Positions 34,637 to 45,489 of a DNA stretch of 64,000 nucleotides are shown here, in pieces. The notes beneath the pieces were generated by a model. It ran no database searches. It saw nothing but the letters and a program-made list of their open reading frames with translations, and was not told the DNA's origin. Positions within the stretch are counted from its first letter, which is position 1. Each line of letters starts with the position of its first letter. The DNA lies in assembly GCF_000001735.4 (NCBI RefSeq), contig NC_003076.8, forward strand, positions 19,719,835 through 19,783,834, given 5' to 3'. The position numbers and the translations under genes were made by a program. This DNA comes from Arabidopsis thaliana. Taxonomy: Eukaryota > Streptophyta > Magnoliopsida > Brassicales > Brassicaceae.

Positions 34637-35230
34637 AGGATTGGATTCGTAACAACATAGTTACCATGATCTGTGATGTCTTTACTTCTATTACTAGTTC
34701 TAGGTGGATTTTTGTATGTTGAACTTAGACTTATTGAGGCGCTTTTTTTTCATGAGAAGAGAATGAAAACAAAGACAAGTCTAGATATGGTATTATTGAT
34801 TTAGTGATTTGTAGAGTTGGAGAAGTGACACTAAACGTGCATTGTTTTCTTTTCAAGATAGATTTTTAGAAGAAAGTTAGCCTCAAAGATCGTCCAAATA
34901 CCTTGGCTTTTCATAAATCTTTCCTTCTTCGCCTACATGCCTATGGAGGATAAAACAATTCTTTGAAACAAGGGCTTTGTGCATCAGAATTACGTAAGAC
35001 ATGCTAAATTTAAGGGTTGTTAGAGGCACAAGCAACATTAATACAGATAAACTCTTCCTTTTGTTGCTTCCCTTTCCTCAAAGTTATGCAATTTTTTTAT
35101 TCTATTCAAAACTTGTAACAAAGCTTTTTGTTCCTTTCTTGCATGTAACAATGAACCATTTTCTTGCATATAATATATGGGTTTTAGAAATCTAAATATG
35201 TGTACATGTAATTGCATATAACATAAACAC
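34637..35230. other. Spacer with the duplicated 3' flank of the SUMO-like genes
   Basis: 35073-35185 matches 29288-29395 (see the left SUMO-like gene). The piece ~34655-34730 matches ~37495-37560 beyond the second relic. No gene. Confidence 0.6.
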
Positions 35231-35738
35231 TCAAACTCTAAATTTTATAGAAGATGGGCCAAAACCACTTTGTTGACATAACATTGCATCAATCTCATCT
35301 CCATCCTTACGCTCCAGCTAAACAAAACACAGTGAACAAAAGATAATTTTATGAATGACGGATCTACAAGTTCGAATGATAAATACATACCTCATCAGGT
35401 GTATGATACTCTCGAATCCTCGAGCCATCAAATAGAAAGCGAAATGTGTTCCACTCGATGCCTCTCATCTTGGTGTAAAGTTCCATCATTTTAAGCAGCT
35501 TAGCATTCCTTCTCACCCAAAACACTCTAAAATCTTCTTCGTCCTATATAAATCCACACAAGTTATGTTATTAGTCAGATATGTTATATGTATGTACTGA
35601 ATTAAGAAAATGTAAGGTTTAAACAATCAATACCTGACCCTTAACTTTCAGAGTAACATGAGTTGGGTCCGACACAACTTTACGCTTTTGCCCTTCCATC
35701 TTCACTTCATTGCTTCCAACTCTGCTCGTTGTTGACAT
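35231..35738 (-). CDS. SUMO4: SUMO-like protein lacking the C-terminal diglycine (sister copy)
   Basis: Three exons, 35634-35738, 35391-35543 and 35231-35317; 114 aa. The protein starts MSTTSRVGSNEVKMEGQKRK. Its SUMO fold reads DPTHVTLKVKGQDEEDFRVF, LLKMMELYTKMRGIEWNTFR, FLFDGSRIREYHTPDE, LERKDGDEIDAML. The C terminus is CQQSGFGPSSIKFRV, with Gly-Phe-Gly where the conjugation diglycine should be. Exon structure equals that of the gene at 29660-30179, about 5 kb away in the same orientation. Conservation of the frame in both copies suggests they are, or recently were, under selection. Conjugation is unlikely by the normal E1 route; binding roles are possible. Upstream lies a TGGGCC/GGGCTG box region near 36222-36240. 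The name is from memory. Confidence 0.88.
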
Positions 35739-37426
35739 TATCTCAACCGGTCTGAACAGATATTTCAGTTCTCAATAAATGAATACACAGAAATAAACAA
35801 GAACAGTACAGTACAGATCATGACCGATCACTCGGCTTGGCGGCTCAAACGGCGAAGTGGACGGCTCTACAGTAAAGATCTGCGGTGGTTCAAGCCCATG
35901 GTTGTTAGGTATAATGGTTCAACAATCAAAGGCAAAACAGAGATTAGATCTAGGATTTGGATGACTTGCAGCACAAGCAACATATCCTATAACCAAAACA
36001 GAAAATTCCTGCGCAAGTTACAGAATAAGTCTAGGGTTTTCTTACCCTTAACCGCCTCGAAGATTGGCTACGACTGCTCCGGTGACAGTACGAAGGGGAC
36101 AACAATAAACAATGGTGGCTCAACTGTCTCTCTCCCACTCACGTGGTGGCTGCTTTTGGGTTTTGATATGCTCAGTGTTTCTTTTGCAAACCCCTCGTCG
36201 TTTTTAACCCAAGGATGAAGTTGGGCCTTAATGGGCTGATATTTATGATTTAAAAAACAAATAGCCCATATATTGAGACATGGATGTTACAATCATACTA
36301 ACGCACTCATGATTTTACTACCTGCAACAAAAACAGAACAAACTGAATTTGCTGTATTCAAATAAGCTACGAAAATGGAAGAAACTTGAACACTTTCGTG
36401 TGTTTTATCGAGTAGTTTTGATAACAAAGGCGAGTTGCTGGATTCTTCTTGGAAATTCTAATCTCTGGAAAGCTGACAAGAGCGGATGGTAAATCAAATT
36501 CTTGATTAGCATCCAGAGGATATTATTATTAATACAAGATAACTACGATCAGATATTTACTCTTTCATGGTATATACATTTCATTTCCATGATCTCGAAA
36601 ACCCTTTAATTGAACATAAACTTTATTCGACTTTGCAAGAACATCTTTTCATGATAACATTTCTCCCTAAATGAGAACCAATAGATTAGCTTTGCTAAGT
36701 GCATTGGTTAAGTTCTTCTGACAAGTATAAACTTGAAACATATATGACCATCAAACGTAGCTCAAAGCTCGACCCCAAAAGGTCTTGCGTTCATACTTGC
36801 TAACGGGTCAAATCCGCCCGCCCCATTGTTCCGTGACTCCAACCTCCAACGACACCGAGTAATAAGATAGTTCCAACTAATTGACCTGAATCTTGGAACA
36901 TGTTCATGAATTCTCGACACCAAAAATGTTACAAAAAGTATCCATTAAAAAGAGGAAACGTGTTACTTCTATTGAAACAAAGAACCAACAAAACAAAAAA
37001 AAAACTTTATGCCTACTTTTTGAATCTTTATAAGTCAAGCTAAAATAAAAGGTTGTGAGGCACAAGCAAAGCTGAGATTTGTTGTATTCGTATAGGAAAC
37101 ACCAATGGACCAAATTTTATACCTTGAGTTTTGATAACAAAGGTAAGTTGCTGGCTTCTTCTTGGAAATCTAATCTTGTATGACGATTCGGGAAGCTAAT
37201 CAGAGCGGACTGATAGAATTCTATATGACTAAATAACATAGATATAAGCATATAGAATAATTTCCAAAAAGCACTACAAACTTTTGATTTCTAGGAAAGA
37301 GTTTGTCCACATGAACCTTGTTTGAGCTTGCTCATCTTCTTCTCCACCTACCTTTGATGACAAGATTGGCCTAGTATCTGATGGTTTTTGGTTGATATCT
37401 AATCTTTGAGCTATATACTGATGCAG
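35739..37426. other. SUMO-like gene upstream region and duplicated intergenic blocks
   Basis: 5' UTR and promoter of the minus-strand SUMO-like gene occupy the left part. A direct duplication follows: TAGTTTTGATAACAAAGG, then GAGTTGCTGGATTCTTCTTGG, at ~36412 recurs at ~37124 with few differences, extended by GCTGACAAGAGCGGA against GCTAATCAGAGCGGA. A small GC-rich patch at ~36770-36860 was not identified. Confidence 0.5.
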
Positions 37427-37492
37427 CTTGATATGAAAGATAGAGATGAAATTAATGTATTGTTGGGTCACTGTAGAGGATTGTATTCGTAA
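37427..37492 (+). pseudogene. Second SUMO-like relic (last exon only)
   Basis: After the acceptor CTGATGCAG the plus strand reads LDMKDRDEINVLLGHCRGLY, then S and stop. This matches the SUMO end LDMEDGDEIDAMLHQTGG. A decayed preceding exon with TTTGATGACAAG lies at ~37350 but is not readable as SUMO. Flanks match those of the relic at 34426-34636. Confidence 0.5.
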
Positions 37493-39398
37493 TAGTATTG
37501 TTACCATGATCTATGATGCTTTTACTTCTTTCAACAACTAGTTTGATGTGCATCTTTTGTTAATTAACTTAGAAAATTGTGGCCATATATCGCTAGAGTT
37601 GGCCTGAAGACCAAATGTGACGCTAATCTAAAATACATATATTGCTAAGAAATTCGCTCAAGTTCTTGGGATGATATTTGACCAAAACAAACTGTGATAG
37701 ATTTGGGCCACAATTACAATTTTTAGCCTACACTAATTATTGGACCAATCATAAGATTGGTTTGGCATTTGTTAAACATAATGTACAAATCTAATCAAAA
37801 TATCCTAAAATATCACTTAAATCACTCCAAATCTAAATAGTAAATTCCATCAAATCTTTCAAAATATCAACTCCCACAGTTTATAAAAGAACTATTAAAA
37901 TTTTCATATATTGTAATTTTAGCTACATAACTTTATATAATGAGAAATACAATCCAAAGATATAGAACTGAACCAAAAAAAACATAATAAATTTTAGCTA
38001 AATAACTTTTTATTTAGTAAAAGATTTTTTTTTTTTTTGGGTTCAGTTCTATACAATAAATTAAAATAAAGAAAGAAGAGTTATGTTCTACCAACTATAT
38101 AATAAATGGTGAATGAAGAATCATTAAATAGAATAGGTTTGGTGTCCACATAACATAAAAAAAATCCAATACAGGATAGTATATTCTTATTTTATGGTTT
38201 AAAAAATAATATTTCAAACTCTCTAATATATAAAAAGAAGTTTTACATTGAAAAATCCGCAAATAAGCTTAAAACGTGAGCCTATTGACTTTTACTTTTT
38301 TAAAATAGGCGTTATATTTTGTTGTTTTTATTTAAAACATCATGAAACTTTAACGTTTTCAATTATCGTTCAACGAAACGTATATTTTATTTATTGTGCG
38401 TTAAGTTTTTTTTTGTCAACATATGAATCATATACACAAGTAAACTAATTTTGTCACTACTTAATAAAGAAAAAAAAGTTACAAAACTAATTTGAATAAA
38501 ATAAGTTCATTCCTTTATCAGTTACAATAAAATCAACAAAATTTGAATAAAATTAGTCTTCACAAAATAATACTAAATTTGATGGATTTAACTATATTAG
38601 CCAAAATTCAAAAAACTCTCATAGAATTTTAACTACTCATATGATTAGGTTGGAAATGAAGTATAATTTATAACAAATACTCATTTCTAAATGTCTTGGA
38701 AAGATAAGTCAAAATCATTATGACATTATCAGTGACTACTGACTATGAAAATTTGATTTATCTTGCTTTATGAATTCAACGATACAGTAGACAGAGTCAA
38801 TTTACACGAATTAAGTGATAGTTACTGAAATGAAATCTAAAAGCGAATAATGTTATATCCAAAAATAAACAGATTACATTAAAAAGAAAGTGATGATTGA
38901 TTAGTAATATTAATTGCAACAATTAAGTAAAGAAAATCGCGAGAAAAGAGGAACCCACGACACATTGAAACTTGCAAAAAAAAAAAAAACTAGAAAGCGT
39001 GCTTCGCAATGGTCTTTTCTTTTTCTTCTTCTTCTCAATATACACTAATAAAATAAAAATAAAAAGCTTCTCTTGCAATTCTCTCTTCCCTCATAAATAG
39101 AGATGCAGTAAGACTATAAATATTGACCAGTGTCCTAGAGAGAGAAACTCGCCGCTTTTAACACTTTTTTTTTTTCTGGTTTTTTTTTTTGGTTAAGCAG
39201 TAAGCACTAAGCACATATCTCGAGCACACACACAAGGTCAGTCAAAAACTGCTTCTTTTTCTGATTCATATATATATATTGCTTTGTGGGTCTTTGGAGC
39301 GTGCATGTTTTTTGTTCTTATTGTTGATTTGTGTGTGTTTTCATTTTCTGGGCAACGGCTAGTTATTCCCACAAGTTGTAGACGACAGAAGAAGATCG
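37493..39398. other. AT-rich intergenic region and XRI1 promoter
   Basis: No gene seen. A foldback element lies at 37961-38053. The XRI1 5' UTR probably begins near 39120, after a TATA-like CATAAATAG at ~39093, and includes T-rich tracts. Confidence 0.5.
37961..38053. repeat. 93 bp foldback (near-perfect inverted repeat)
   Basis: TATAGAACTGAACCAAAAAA on the left pairs with TTTTTTGGGTTCAGTTCTATA on the right, about 20 bp per arm around a ~45 nt AT-rich centre. It could be a tiny MITE or a hairpin-forming locus. Confidence 0.75.
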
Positions 39399-41787
39399 AT
39401 GGATTACGGAGACGACGATCGGTAGATTTCTCCTTTATCGCTGCTTATTTCATCTCGATTTGGTTTATTTTTGATTTTGATGTGTTTCTTGGTTTTTGTT
39501 TTCTCGTTTGGATTTGTGTGTTTGATTGATTAGTACATTCTTCGATTTTTGTGTGTTTTTGTGCTTTCTTAGTCTGATTCGTGTGTTCTCTTGTATGGGT
39601 TTCACTGTAATCGTTGTGGTTTCGCTTAGATTTGGTGGTGGTTACTGGGTTTTAGGTTTTGATTGATTTCTGTGTTTTTAATGCGAAGATGAAATGTTGG
39701 ATTTGATGTTAATTGTGAGTTAAGAAATGTTTGGTCATTTAATGTTTCATCAATCATTTAGGATTTGGATTTTAGCTTGTCAATGCTCTATCATTTCTAC
39801 TAAATCCCGAGTTTCGTAAGCCCTCTCTTGTCAAAATGGTGCTCTATGGTCAGAATCCAGGTTGGGATGTTGTGATTGAGCTTGAAACTATGCAATGTGC
39901 TTACTCTATTTGCTTAGTTTTGAGTCGTTGAGACTCTTCAGTCTTCAAAAAGCTTTAAAGTAGTAAACAGTAGTCTCTAATCATGTAAAATGTACTATGG
40001 GTTTGATCATGTTTGGTGTTAATTTTTTGCAGTAGCTCCTCATGGAATTGGCAAGTGGATAACTATAATCACCAACCTCAGTCTCATTTCTGTAAGTCTT
40101 ACATCTCTGTGACGAGCATGATTGAATCAGTTAACTCTTACAACACTGTAATAACCATGATTGAATTGGTATCTTAACTCCAGCGGATGTGCCTGACTGC
40201 ACGATGACTGAAGTCACATTGAACCAAGAAGATCACTCGTACATGTTTGATGATGAAAATACTCCTGTGAAGGCATGTAGCGAGTTGGGTTACCATGTCA
40301 CAACAGGTGGGTTTTTTTTTTCAAGTGATCGATCATTTCCATTCCTGATGTATGGTTGACGATGGTTTCTAATCTAAAGAATCTTTGGCTTTAGAGGACA
40401 CGAACAGGAAAATGGAAGTGCACAGTGAGACACGCTCTGCTTTAAAAAGGCGTCGGATGTTGCAGTTTGAAGACCAACCTGAAACATCCCTTTTCAGCAG
40501 TGAGAGTTTCTCTGCAATCTTAAAATCAAGTGTGAGTATACAATACCCATATCTTGTCTCTAGCTAGGCACCAAATGACCACATATGCATTGCAGATAAC
40601 CAAACTGATTGCTCACTTATTGATTATCACACTGCATATGGACTGCAATGTGAATGCATGTTCCTTTCAAACGTTTGCAAATGGGATTCTGTTTTGTTTC
40701 ATAGACTTTTTACTTCTACTCCTAGAACAAATTCAAGCCTCTTACTTTCTTAGTATCTGGCTACCTAATTCAGTTGTGATCTTATTATCGAAGTAACATT
40801 GGATAGCTTAGGAGGTTGTATGAGGTTCTGATGCTATCTTTAATGCTTTGATTGATGATTCTTTATGCATGTTCAGGCTAGAGATGACACATTTGATGAG
40901 CTTTTACCCGAAGGGTCTCAGCTTATAGAAGGGTTTTCAGGTTGGGCTCTTATAATTCTTCCGAGTCAGTCGTGCCAATGTGTTTTCCATTTAAACAAAA
41001 CACTGTCTCTTTTTCAGAAGACGCTTCTGCCTCTAGCTTCGAGGGCCTTGATCTGTACGCTGAAGAGTGGTATGCTGATTGCTTAAATGATGCTGAGACT
41101 CCAATGCTACCTGATGACTTGTATGTTTCAACCTTTCTTTTTGCTTATGTTATGTTTAGTAGCATCATTTTGCTTCATTAACTGGTTACTATTGTTGTTT
41201 TTCTCAGAAACTTTGGTTCACCTGATGTTCAAGTAGATATTTCAGGTTAGATATCTTTGTTTTCATCTCTTCCTTAGCCTGTCCTAGCTCTGGCTTCTCT
41301 TGCTAACATCCTTGTGTTTGATGCAGAGTATTTGAATGTGCCACCAGAAACAGAGACTAGGGAAGTTCAGCGGCCTGTGACTCGATCTTCTCCAAATGTT
41401 ATCTTTAAAGGTAAAATAATAAAATGGTTTAGTCTCAAATGAGTCTCATACACACCTATTTCACGACGAAAATGAGAAAACAAAACATTATTGTAATGTT
41501 AATTGGTAATAGCAGGTAGGAAATCGTTTTCAAGGCCAGTTTCAAAGCTACCATCTTCAATCATCTATCCATTTGCATTCATCAAACCATGTGGGGTTCA
41601 CGGTGGAATGACTCTCAAGGACATAAACCAGAAAATCCGAAATCCACCAGCAAAACCAAAGGCACACATAGAAGAGCCTGCAGTGATCCAAACTTCAGCA
41701 TTCTCAGGGAAACCCGTTGTTGGAAAGACTAAAATCCGCACCGAAGGAGGAAAAGGAAGCATCACGATAATGAGGACTAGAGGCTAA
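39399..41787 (+). CDS. XRI1: XRI1 (X-ray induced protein 1), DNA damage and meiosis factor
   Basis: Nine exons: 39399-39421, 40033-40091, 40184-40306, 40395-40531, 40877-40940, 41018-41120, 41208-41245, 41327-41410 and 41516-41787. They sum to 300 aa. The first coding exon has 23 bases (MDYGDDD). Recognisable stretches are SSSWNWQVDNYNHQPQSHF, MTEVTLNQEDHSYMFDDENT, SALKRRRMLQFEDQPETSLF and, in the last exon, PFAFIKPCGVHGGMTLKDIN. These belong to the plant-specific XRI1-like family. XRI1 is strongly induced by ionising radiation, is needed for meiotic recombination and pollen, and interacts with MND1 (from memory). It has no catalytic domain; the protein is acidic with a basic C terminus and presumably nuclear. 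The long first intron (39422-40032) follows a T-rich 5' region, common for regulated plant genes. Confidence 0.92.
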
Positions 41788-42631
41788 AGCTAAGTTAAGT
41801 AAGTAGTAATAAGCTGATAGAAGGTTTTAAAAATTCACTGCAGAAAACTTTTAAACTTTTTGCCTTATTCTCAGAGGCCCTTAAATCCTTTTTATCGGAT
41901 ATAGTTCCAGTCAAGGGCCTTTTTATCGGTACAGCGGCTAAAAACTCTTCAAGATCTTATTATGAATCATGTTCTTGTCTCGTTTTTGTATCTGTAGTAT
42001 GAAAGAAAACTTTAAAGATCTGTTAGCCATGTGGTAGATATTTTTGTTTGTATAAAGTCCCTGGTTCTCAATGTTACCTGAAACTTGTCTCTCTCTCTGG
42101 TTGGACTGCTATACAAAGTATAAGCAAGTTTTGTTATCCATTACATTGCAGTGAAACGTTGCGTTTCATGGTCAAGAAGAGAGATTAAAAACAAACTTAA
42201 AAGTAAATATAAGTTTATAATGTATGCTTTGAAAATATCAAAATAGTTGAGGTTTTAGTATGTTCAGGGATTTTAAAATATGTTCTCCTAAATTGACGCT
42301 TAAGCAAATCCCCTAGAGTCTAGAGATCTTCGCTATCAATCACGTTTATCATCAGTCAATCCAAAGGATATTACTGAGATCAATCAAGCATGACGCATAT
42401 CATCAGTCAATATCAATCACGTTCGATTATGGTCAAATCAATATATACTTTAAACAATTATCAATTATATGATGAATTTATATGATCCTTTCTTTTGACT
42501 CTGGTTATGACTTATTGACTATCCCATTGTTGGAGGATTTGAGGGTTAAAACTTTTACTACAGACAAATGAAGGGTAAAGTATTTTTTTTTTCTTTCTAC
42601 TCTTTGGTTCTCATTGGATTTATACACGCTA
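41788..42631. other. XRI1 3' UTR and intergenic DNA
   Basis: The 3' UTR holds a stem AGGCCCTT/AAGGGCCT (41875-41882 with 41913-41920) and a 12 bp direct repeat CCTTTTTATCGG (41887 and 41918). TATCAATCACGTTT and CATCAGTCAAT strings also repeat near 42330-42425. No gene. Confidence 0.5.
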
Positions 42632-42824
42632 GAGCAAAAAAGTGAGCAGAAAATTAAAATTTTACTCAGTTCAGCTTGTTTCAGTTTTTATTCATCTAAT
42701 CAGCAAAACATAGGAAAGAGAAAATTATAGCTAAAACATAATAAAGCAGAGTAAAATTTTACTTCATAAAAATTTAAGTAAACTTTTACGCCAGAGTAAA
42801 AAAAAATTCTGCTCACATTTGCTC
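42632..42824. mobile_element. 193 bp MITE with TA target duplication
   Basis: Left end GAGCAAAAAAGTGAGCAGAA at 42632 mirrors the right end, inverted GAGCAAATGTGAGCAGAATT, ending 42824. Both ends are flanked by TA. The inner parts also pair (AAAATTTTACTC against GAGTAAA). No coding capacity. TA targets point to the Tc1/mariner group. Confidence 0.7.
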
Positions 42825-43317
42825 TATCTTTTCTTCTCTAACTTCAGCTATTTATTGGCATCAGATCCATTTTCGGCTAAAAAGAAGTTATAGTCACACA
42901 TTAAAATGACAAATAGAACACATTTTTTTCTTAAACAGATTATTACTTCTAGGTGGAAGATATATGTTTTATTTGCACAATACTTCTTACATGCAAAAAA
43001 TGTTAAAAAAGTTGACGAGATAGTTTAGATAATATTATTTCGAGAATAATACAAAACTTATTATAATAAATACATAAGTATTTTTCAGTAATCACGATTA
43101 ATTTTTGTCTTTGGTCAAATTTCTAAATAATTCAAAGAATTTTGGGCCCAAAACTCATTATTTCGAATTAAAAATAAAATAAAATTTGTGTTTTTTTTTG
43201 TTTTGGTCACATTTCATTAGTTATTTGGGCCTGGCCCAATAAAATTCAATAAAACTTTCCATTTTTCTTTTTTCTTCAGTAATGTCTGATCCTTAAATTT
43301 TCTCAGGATTGGTTCAA
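42825..43317. promoter_or_regulatory. PPR gene promoter region
   Basis: AT-rich, with TTGGGCCTGGCCCAATAAAA at ~43227-43246. This is a palindromic pair of GGCCCA (site II) boxes about 75 bp before the ATG, typical of plant housekeeping and organelle-related genes. Confidence 0.55.
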
Positions 43318-45302
43318 ATGGTTTCACTCTCCACCTCCACTAGCCACGCGCCACCACTTCCGACTAACCGCCGGACGGCGGAGAGAACTTTTACCGTCCG
43401 CTGTATCTCCATCTCCCCACGCGAGCCTAATTACGCAATTACTTCCGATAAAAGCAACAATACCTCCTTGTCGCTTAGAGAGACGAGACAAAGCAAATGG
43501 CTAATCAATGCAGAGGACGTGAATGAAAGAGATTCGAAGGAGATTAAAGAGGATAAGAACACGAAGATCGCTTCGAGGAAGGCGATATCGATAATACTCC
43601 GAAGAGAAGCTACAAAATCGATCATTGAGAAGAAGAAAGGCTCGAAGAAGCTTCTTCCAAGGACTGTGCTTGAGTCTCTTCACGAAAGAATCACTGCTCT
43701 CCGATGGGAATCTGCTATTCAGGTAGATTTCTTCTTCTCCGCAATTATCTCAAATTGGTAAGTTTAGTTTTGGCAATAATAGTGAATTTGATACACTAAT
43801 TTGATTATGTTAGGTTATAGATTTTGATATAGATGAATGTTGAAGAAGAGAAACTCAGATTATGCTTATAGTAGCTTAGCTTCAGATTGTATTTTGATTA
43901 GCTGCAATATTGAACAAGATAACGTTGGTGGATCTGTAGGTGTTTGAACTATTGCGCGAACAGCTATGGTACAAACCAAACGTTGGCATCTATGTGAAGC
44001 TGATTGTGATGCTTGGAAAATGCAAACAGCCGGAAAAGGCTCATGAACTCTTTCAGGAAATGATTAATGAAGGTTGTGTGGTGAATCATGAAGTGTATAC
44101 TGCACTTGTATCTGCTTATAGTAGGAGTGGACGCTTTGATGCTGCGTTTACTCTTCTGGAACGTATGAAAAGTAGTCATAACTGTCAGCCGGATGTGCAC
44201 ACTTATTCCATCCTTATTAAGTCGTTTCTTCAGGTTTTTGCGTTTGATAAAGTTCAGGATCTGCTTTCTGATATGAGAAGACAGGGTATTAGGCCTAATA
44301 CAATCACGTATAATACCCTCATCGATGCATATGGGAAAGCAAAAATGTACTTAGCAACCTGTCTTTTTGAATTCTTATGATGTTGTAGCAATTTGCACTC
44401 ACTCCATCCCGTGTGATGTTAACCGAGAACTTTACACATGCATTTTGACGCCTTTTATCTTTCATTCCATTTTAACCGAGAACTTTACACTTGCTAGGAT
44501 GGAGTAAATACCTGAATTTGACATTTTTAGTTGTTATGCTTTACTTCAAAGCATCCATGAACTGAGATATTTCTTTTGTTTTTGAAGGTTCGTGGAGATG
44601 GAATCAACACTTATCCAAATGCTTGGAGAGGATGATTGCAAGCCTGATTCGTGGACCATGAACTCAACTCTTAGAGCCTTTGGGGGAAATGGACAAATAG
44701 AAATGATGGAGAATTGTTATGAGAAGTTTCAGAGCTCTGGGATTGAACCCAACATCAGAACCTTCAATATCCTCCTTGATTCCTATGGGAAATCAGGAAA
44801 CTACAAGAAGATGAGTGCTGTGATGGAATACATGCAGAAGTATCATTATTCATGGACCATAGTCACCTATAATGTGGTCATTGACGCGTTTGGGAGGGCA
44901 GGAGACTTAAAACAAATGGAATACTTATTTAGACTGATGCAATCAGAGAGAATTTTCCCGAGTTGTGTTACACTATGTTCTCTTGTTCGTGCTTATGGAA
45001 GAGCTAGTAAAGCTGATAAAATTGGAGGAGTATTGCGTTTCATCGAGAACTCAGACATAAGGTTAGACCTCGTGTTCTTTAACTGTCTGGTAGATGCGTA
45101 CGGGAGGATGGAAAAGTTTGCAGAGATGAAAGGTGTTCTTGAACTAATGGAAAAGAAGGGATTCAAACCTGATAAGATTACATACAGGACAATGGTTAAG
45201 GCTTATAGAATTAGTGGCATGACTACCCATGTAAAGGAACTTCATGGTGTGGTTGAGTCTGTTGGTGAAGCCCAAGTTGTGGTGAAGAAGCCAGATTTTT
45301 AG
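43318..45302 (+). CDS. P-class pentatricopeptide repeat protein, probably plastid targeted
   Basis: Three exons, 43318-43722, 43940-44346 and 44588-45302; 508 aa. The start chosen is the first ATG, giving MVSLSTSTSHAPPLPTNRRT. This Ser/Thr/Arg-rich, acid-poor leader fits a chloroplast transit peptide. From residue ~150 on, 35-residue PPR motifs follow one another: NVGIYVKLIVMLGKCKQPEK, VVNHEVYTALVSAYSRSGRF, DVHTYSILIKSFLQVFAFDK, NTITYNTLIDAYGKAKM, NIRTFNILLDSYGKSGNYKK, IVTYNVVIDAFGRAGDLKQM, DLVFFNCLVDAYGRMEKFAE, DKITYRTMVKAYRISG. No E or DYW extension is present, so it is P class. Such proteins bind organellar RNA for stability, splicing or translation; the target is unknown. Intron 2 contains a small Stowaway-like element. 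It converges on the receptor kinase with only ~190 bp between stops. Confidence 0.92.
44401..44505. mobile_element. 105 bp Stowaway-like MITE inside PPR intron 2
   Basis: Perfect 9 bp terminal inverted repeats ACTCCATCC/GGATGGAGT resemble the Stowaway end CTCCCTCCGT. The interior carries the direct repeat TTAACCGAGAACTTTACAC at 44419-44437 and 44472-44490. It begins 54 bp after the donor. Confidence 0.6.
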
Positions 45303-45489
45303 TGGAGGAATAGAGCTCAATTTTGCTAGTATATATCTTTCTAGTATCCATCTCCTTGTTCTAATGATAAAATGTAGTTAGTATAAGAGTAAATACATTT
45401 TCAGTTGGATTACAAATATATGTAACACAAACGGAAAAACAAAAAAAAATAATACAAGTTATGTATTTACTCTTGTTTGTGATGTGTTA

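Noticed and set aside
35820-36218. 132-codon plus-strand frame upstream of the SUMO-like gene
   Set aside because: It overlaps the likely 5' UTR and promoter of the minus-strand gene, shows no domain, and its composition looks like non-coding GC-richer UTR sequence.
36770-36860. GC-rich patch considered as an organelle DNA insertion or tRNA fragment
   Set aside because: No tRNA fold could be drawn and I could not match it to a plastid or mitochondrial gene.
41875-41920. 8 bp stem in the XRI1 3' UTR considered as a regulatory structure
   Set aside because: A short stem with a 30-base loop is expected by chance in sequence this long; there is no further support.
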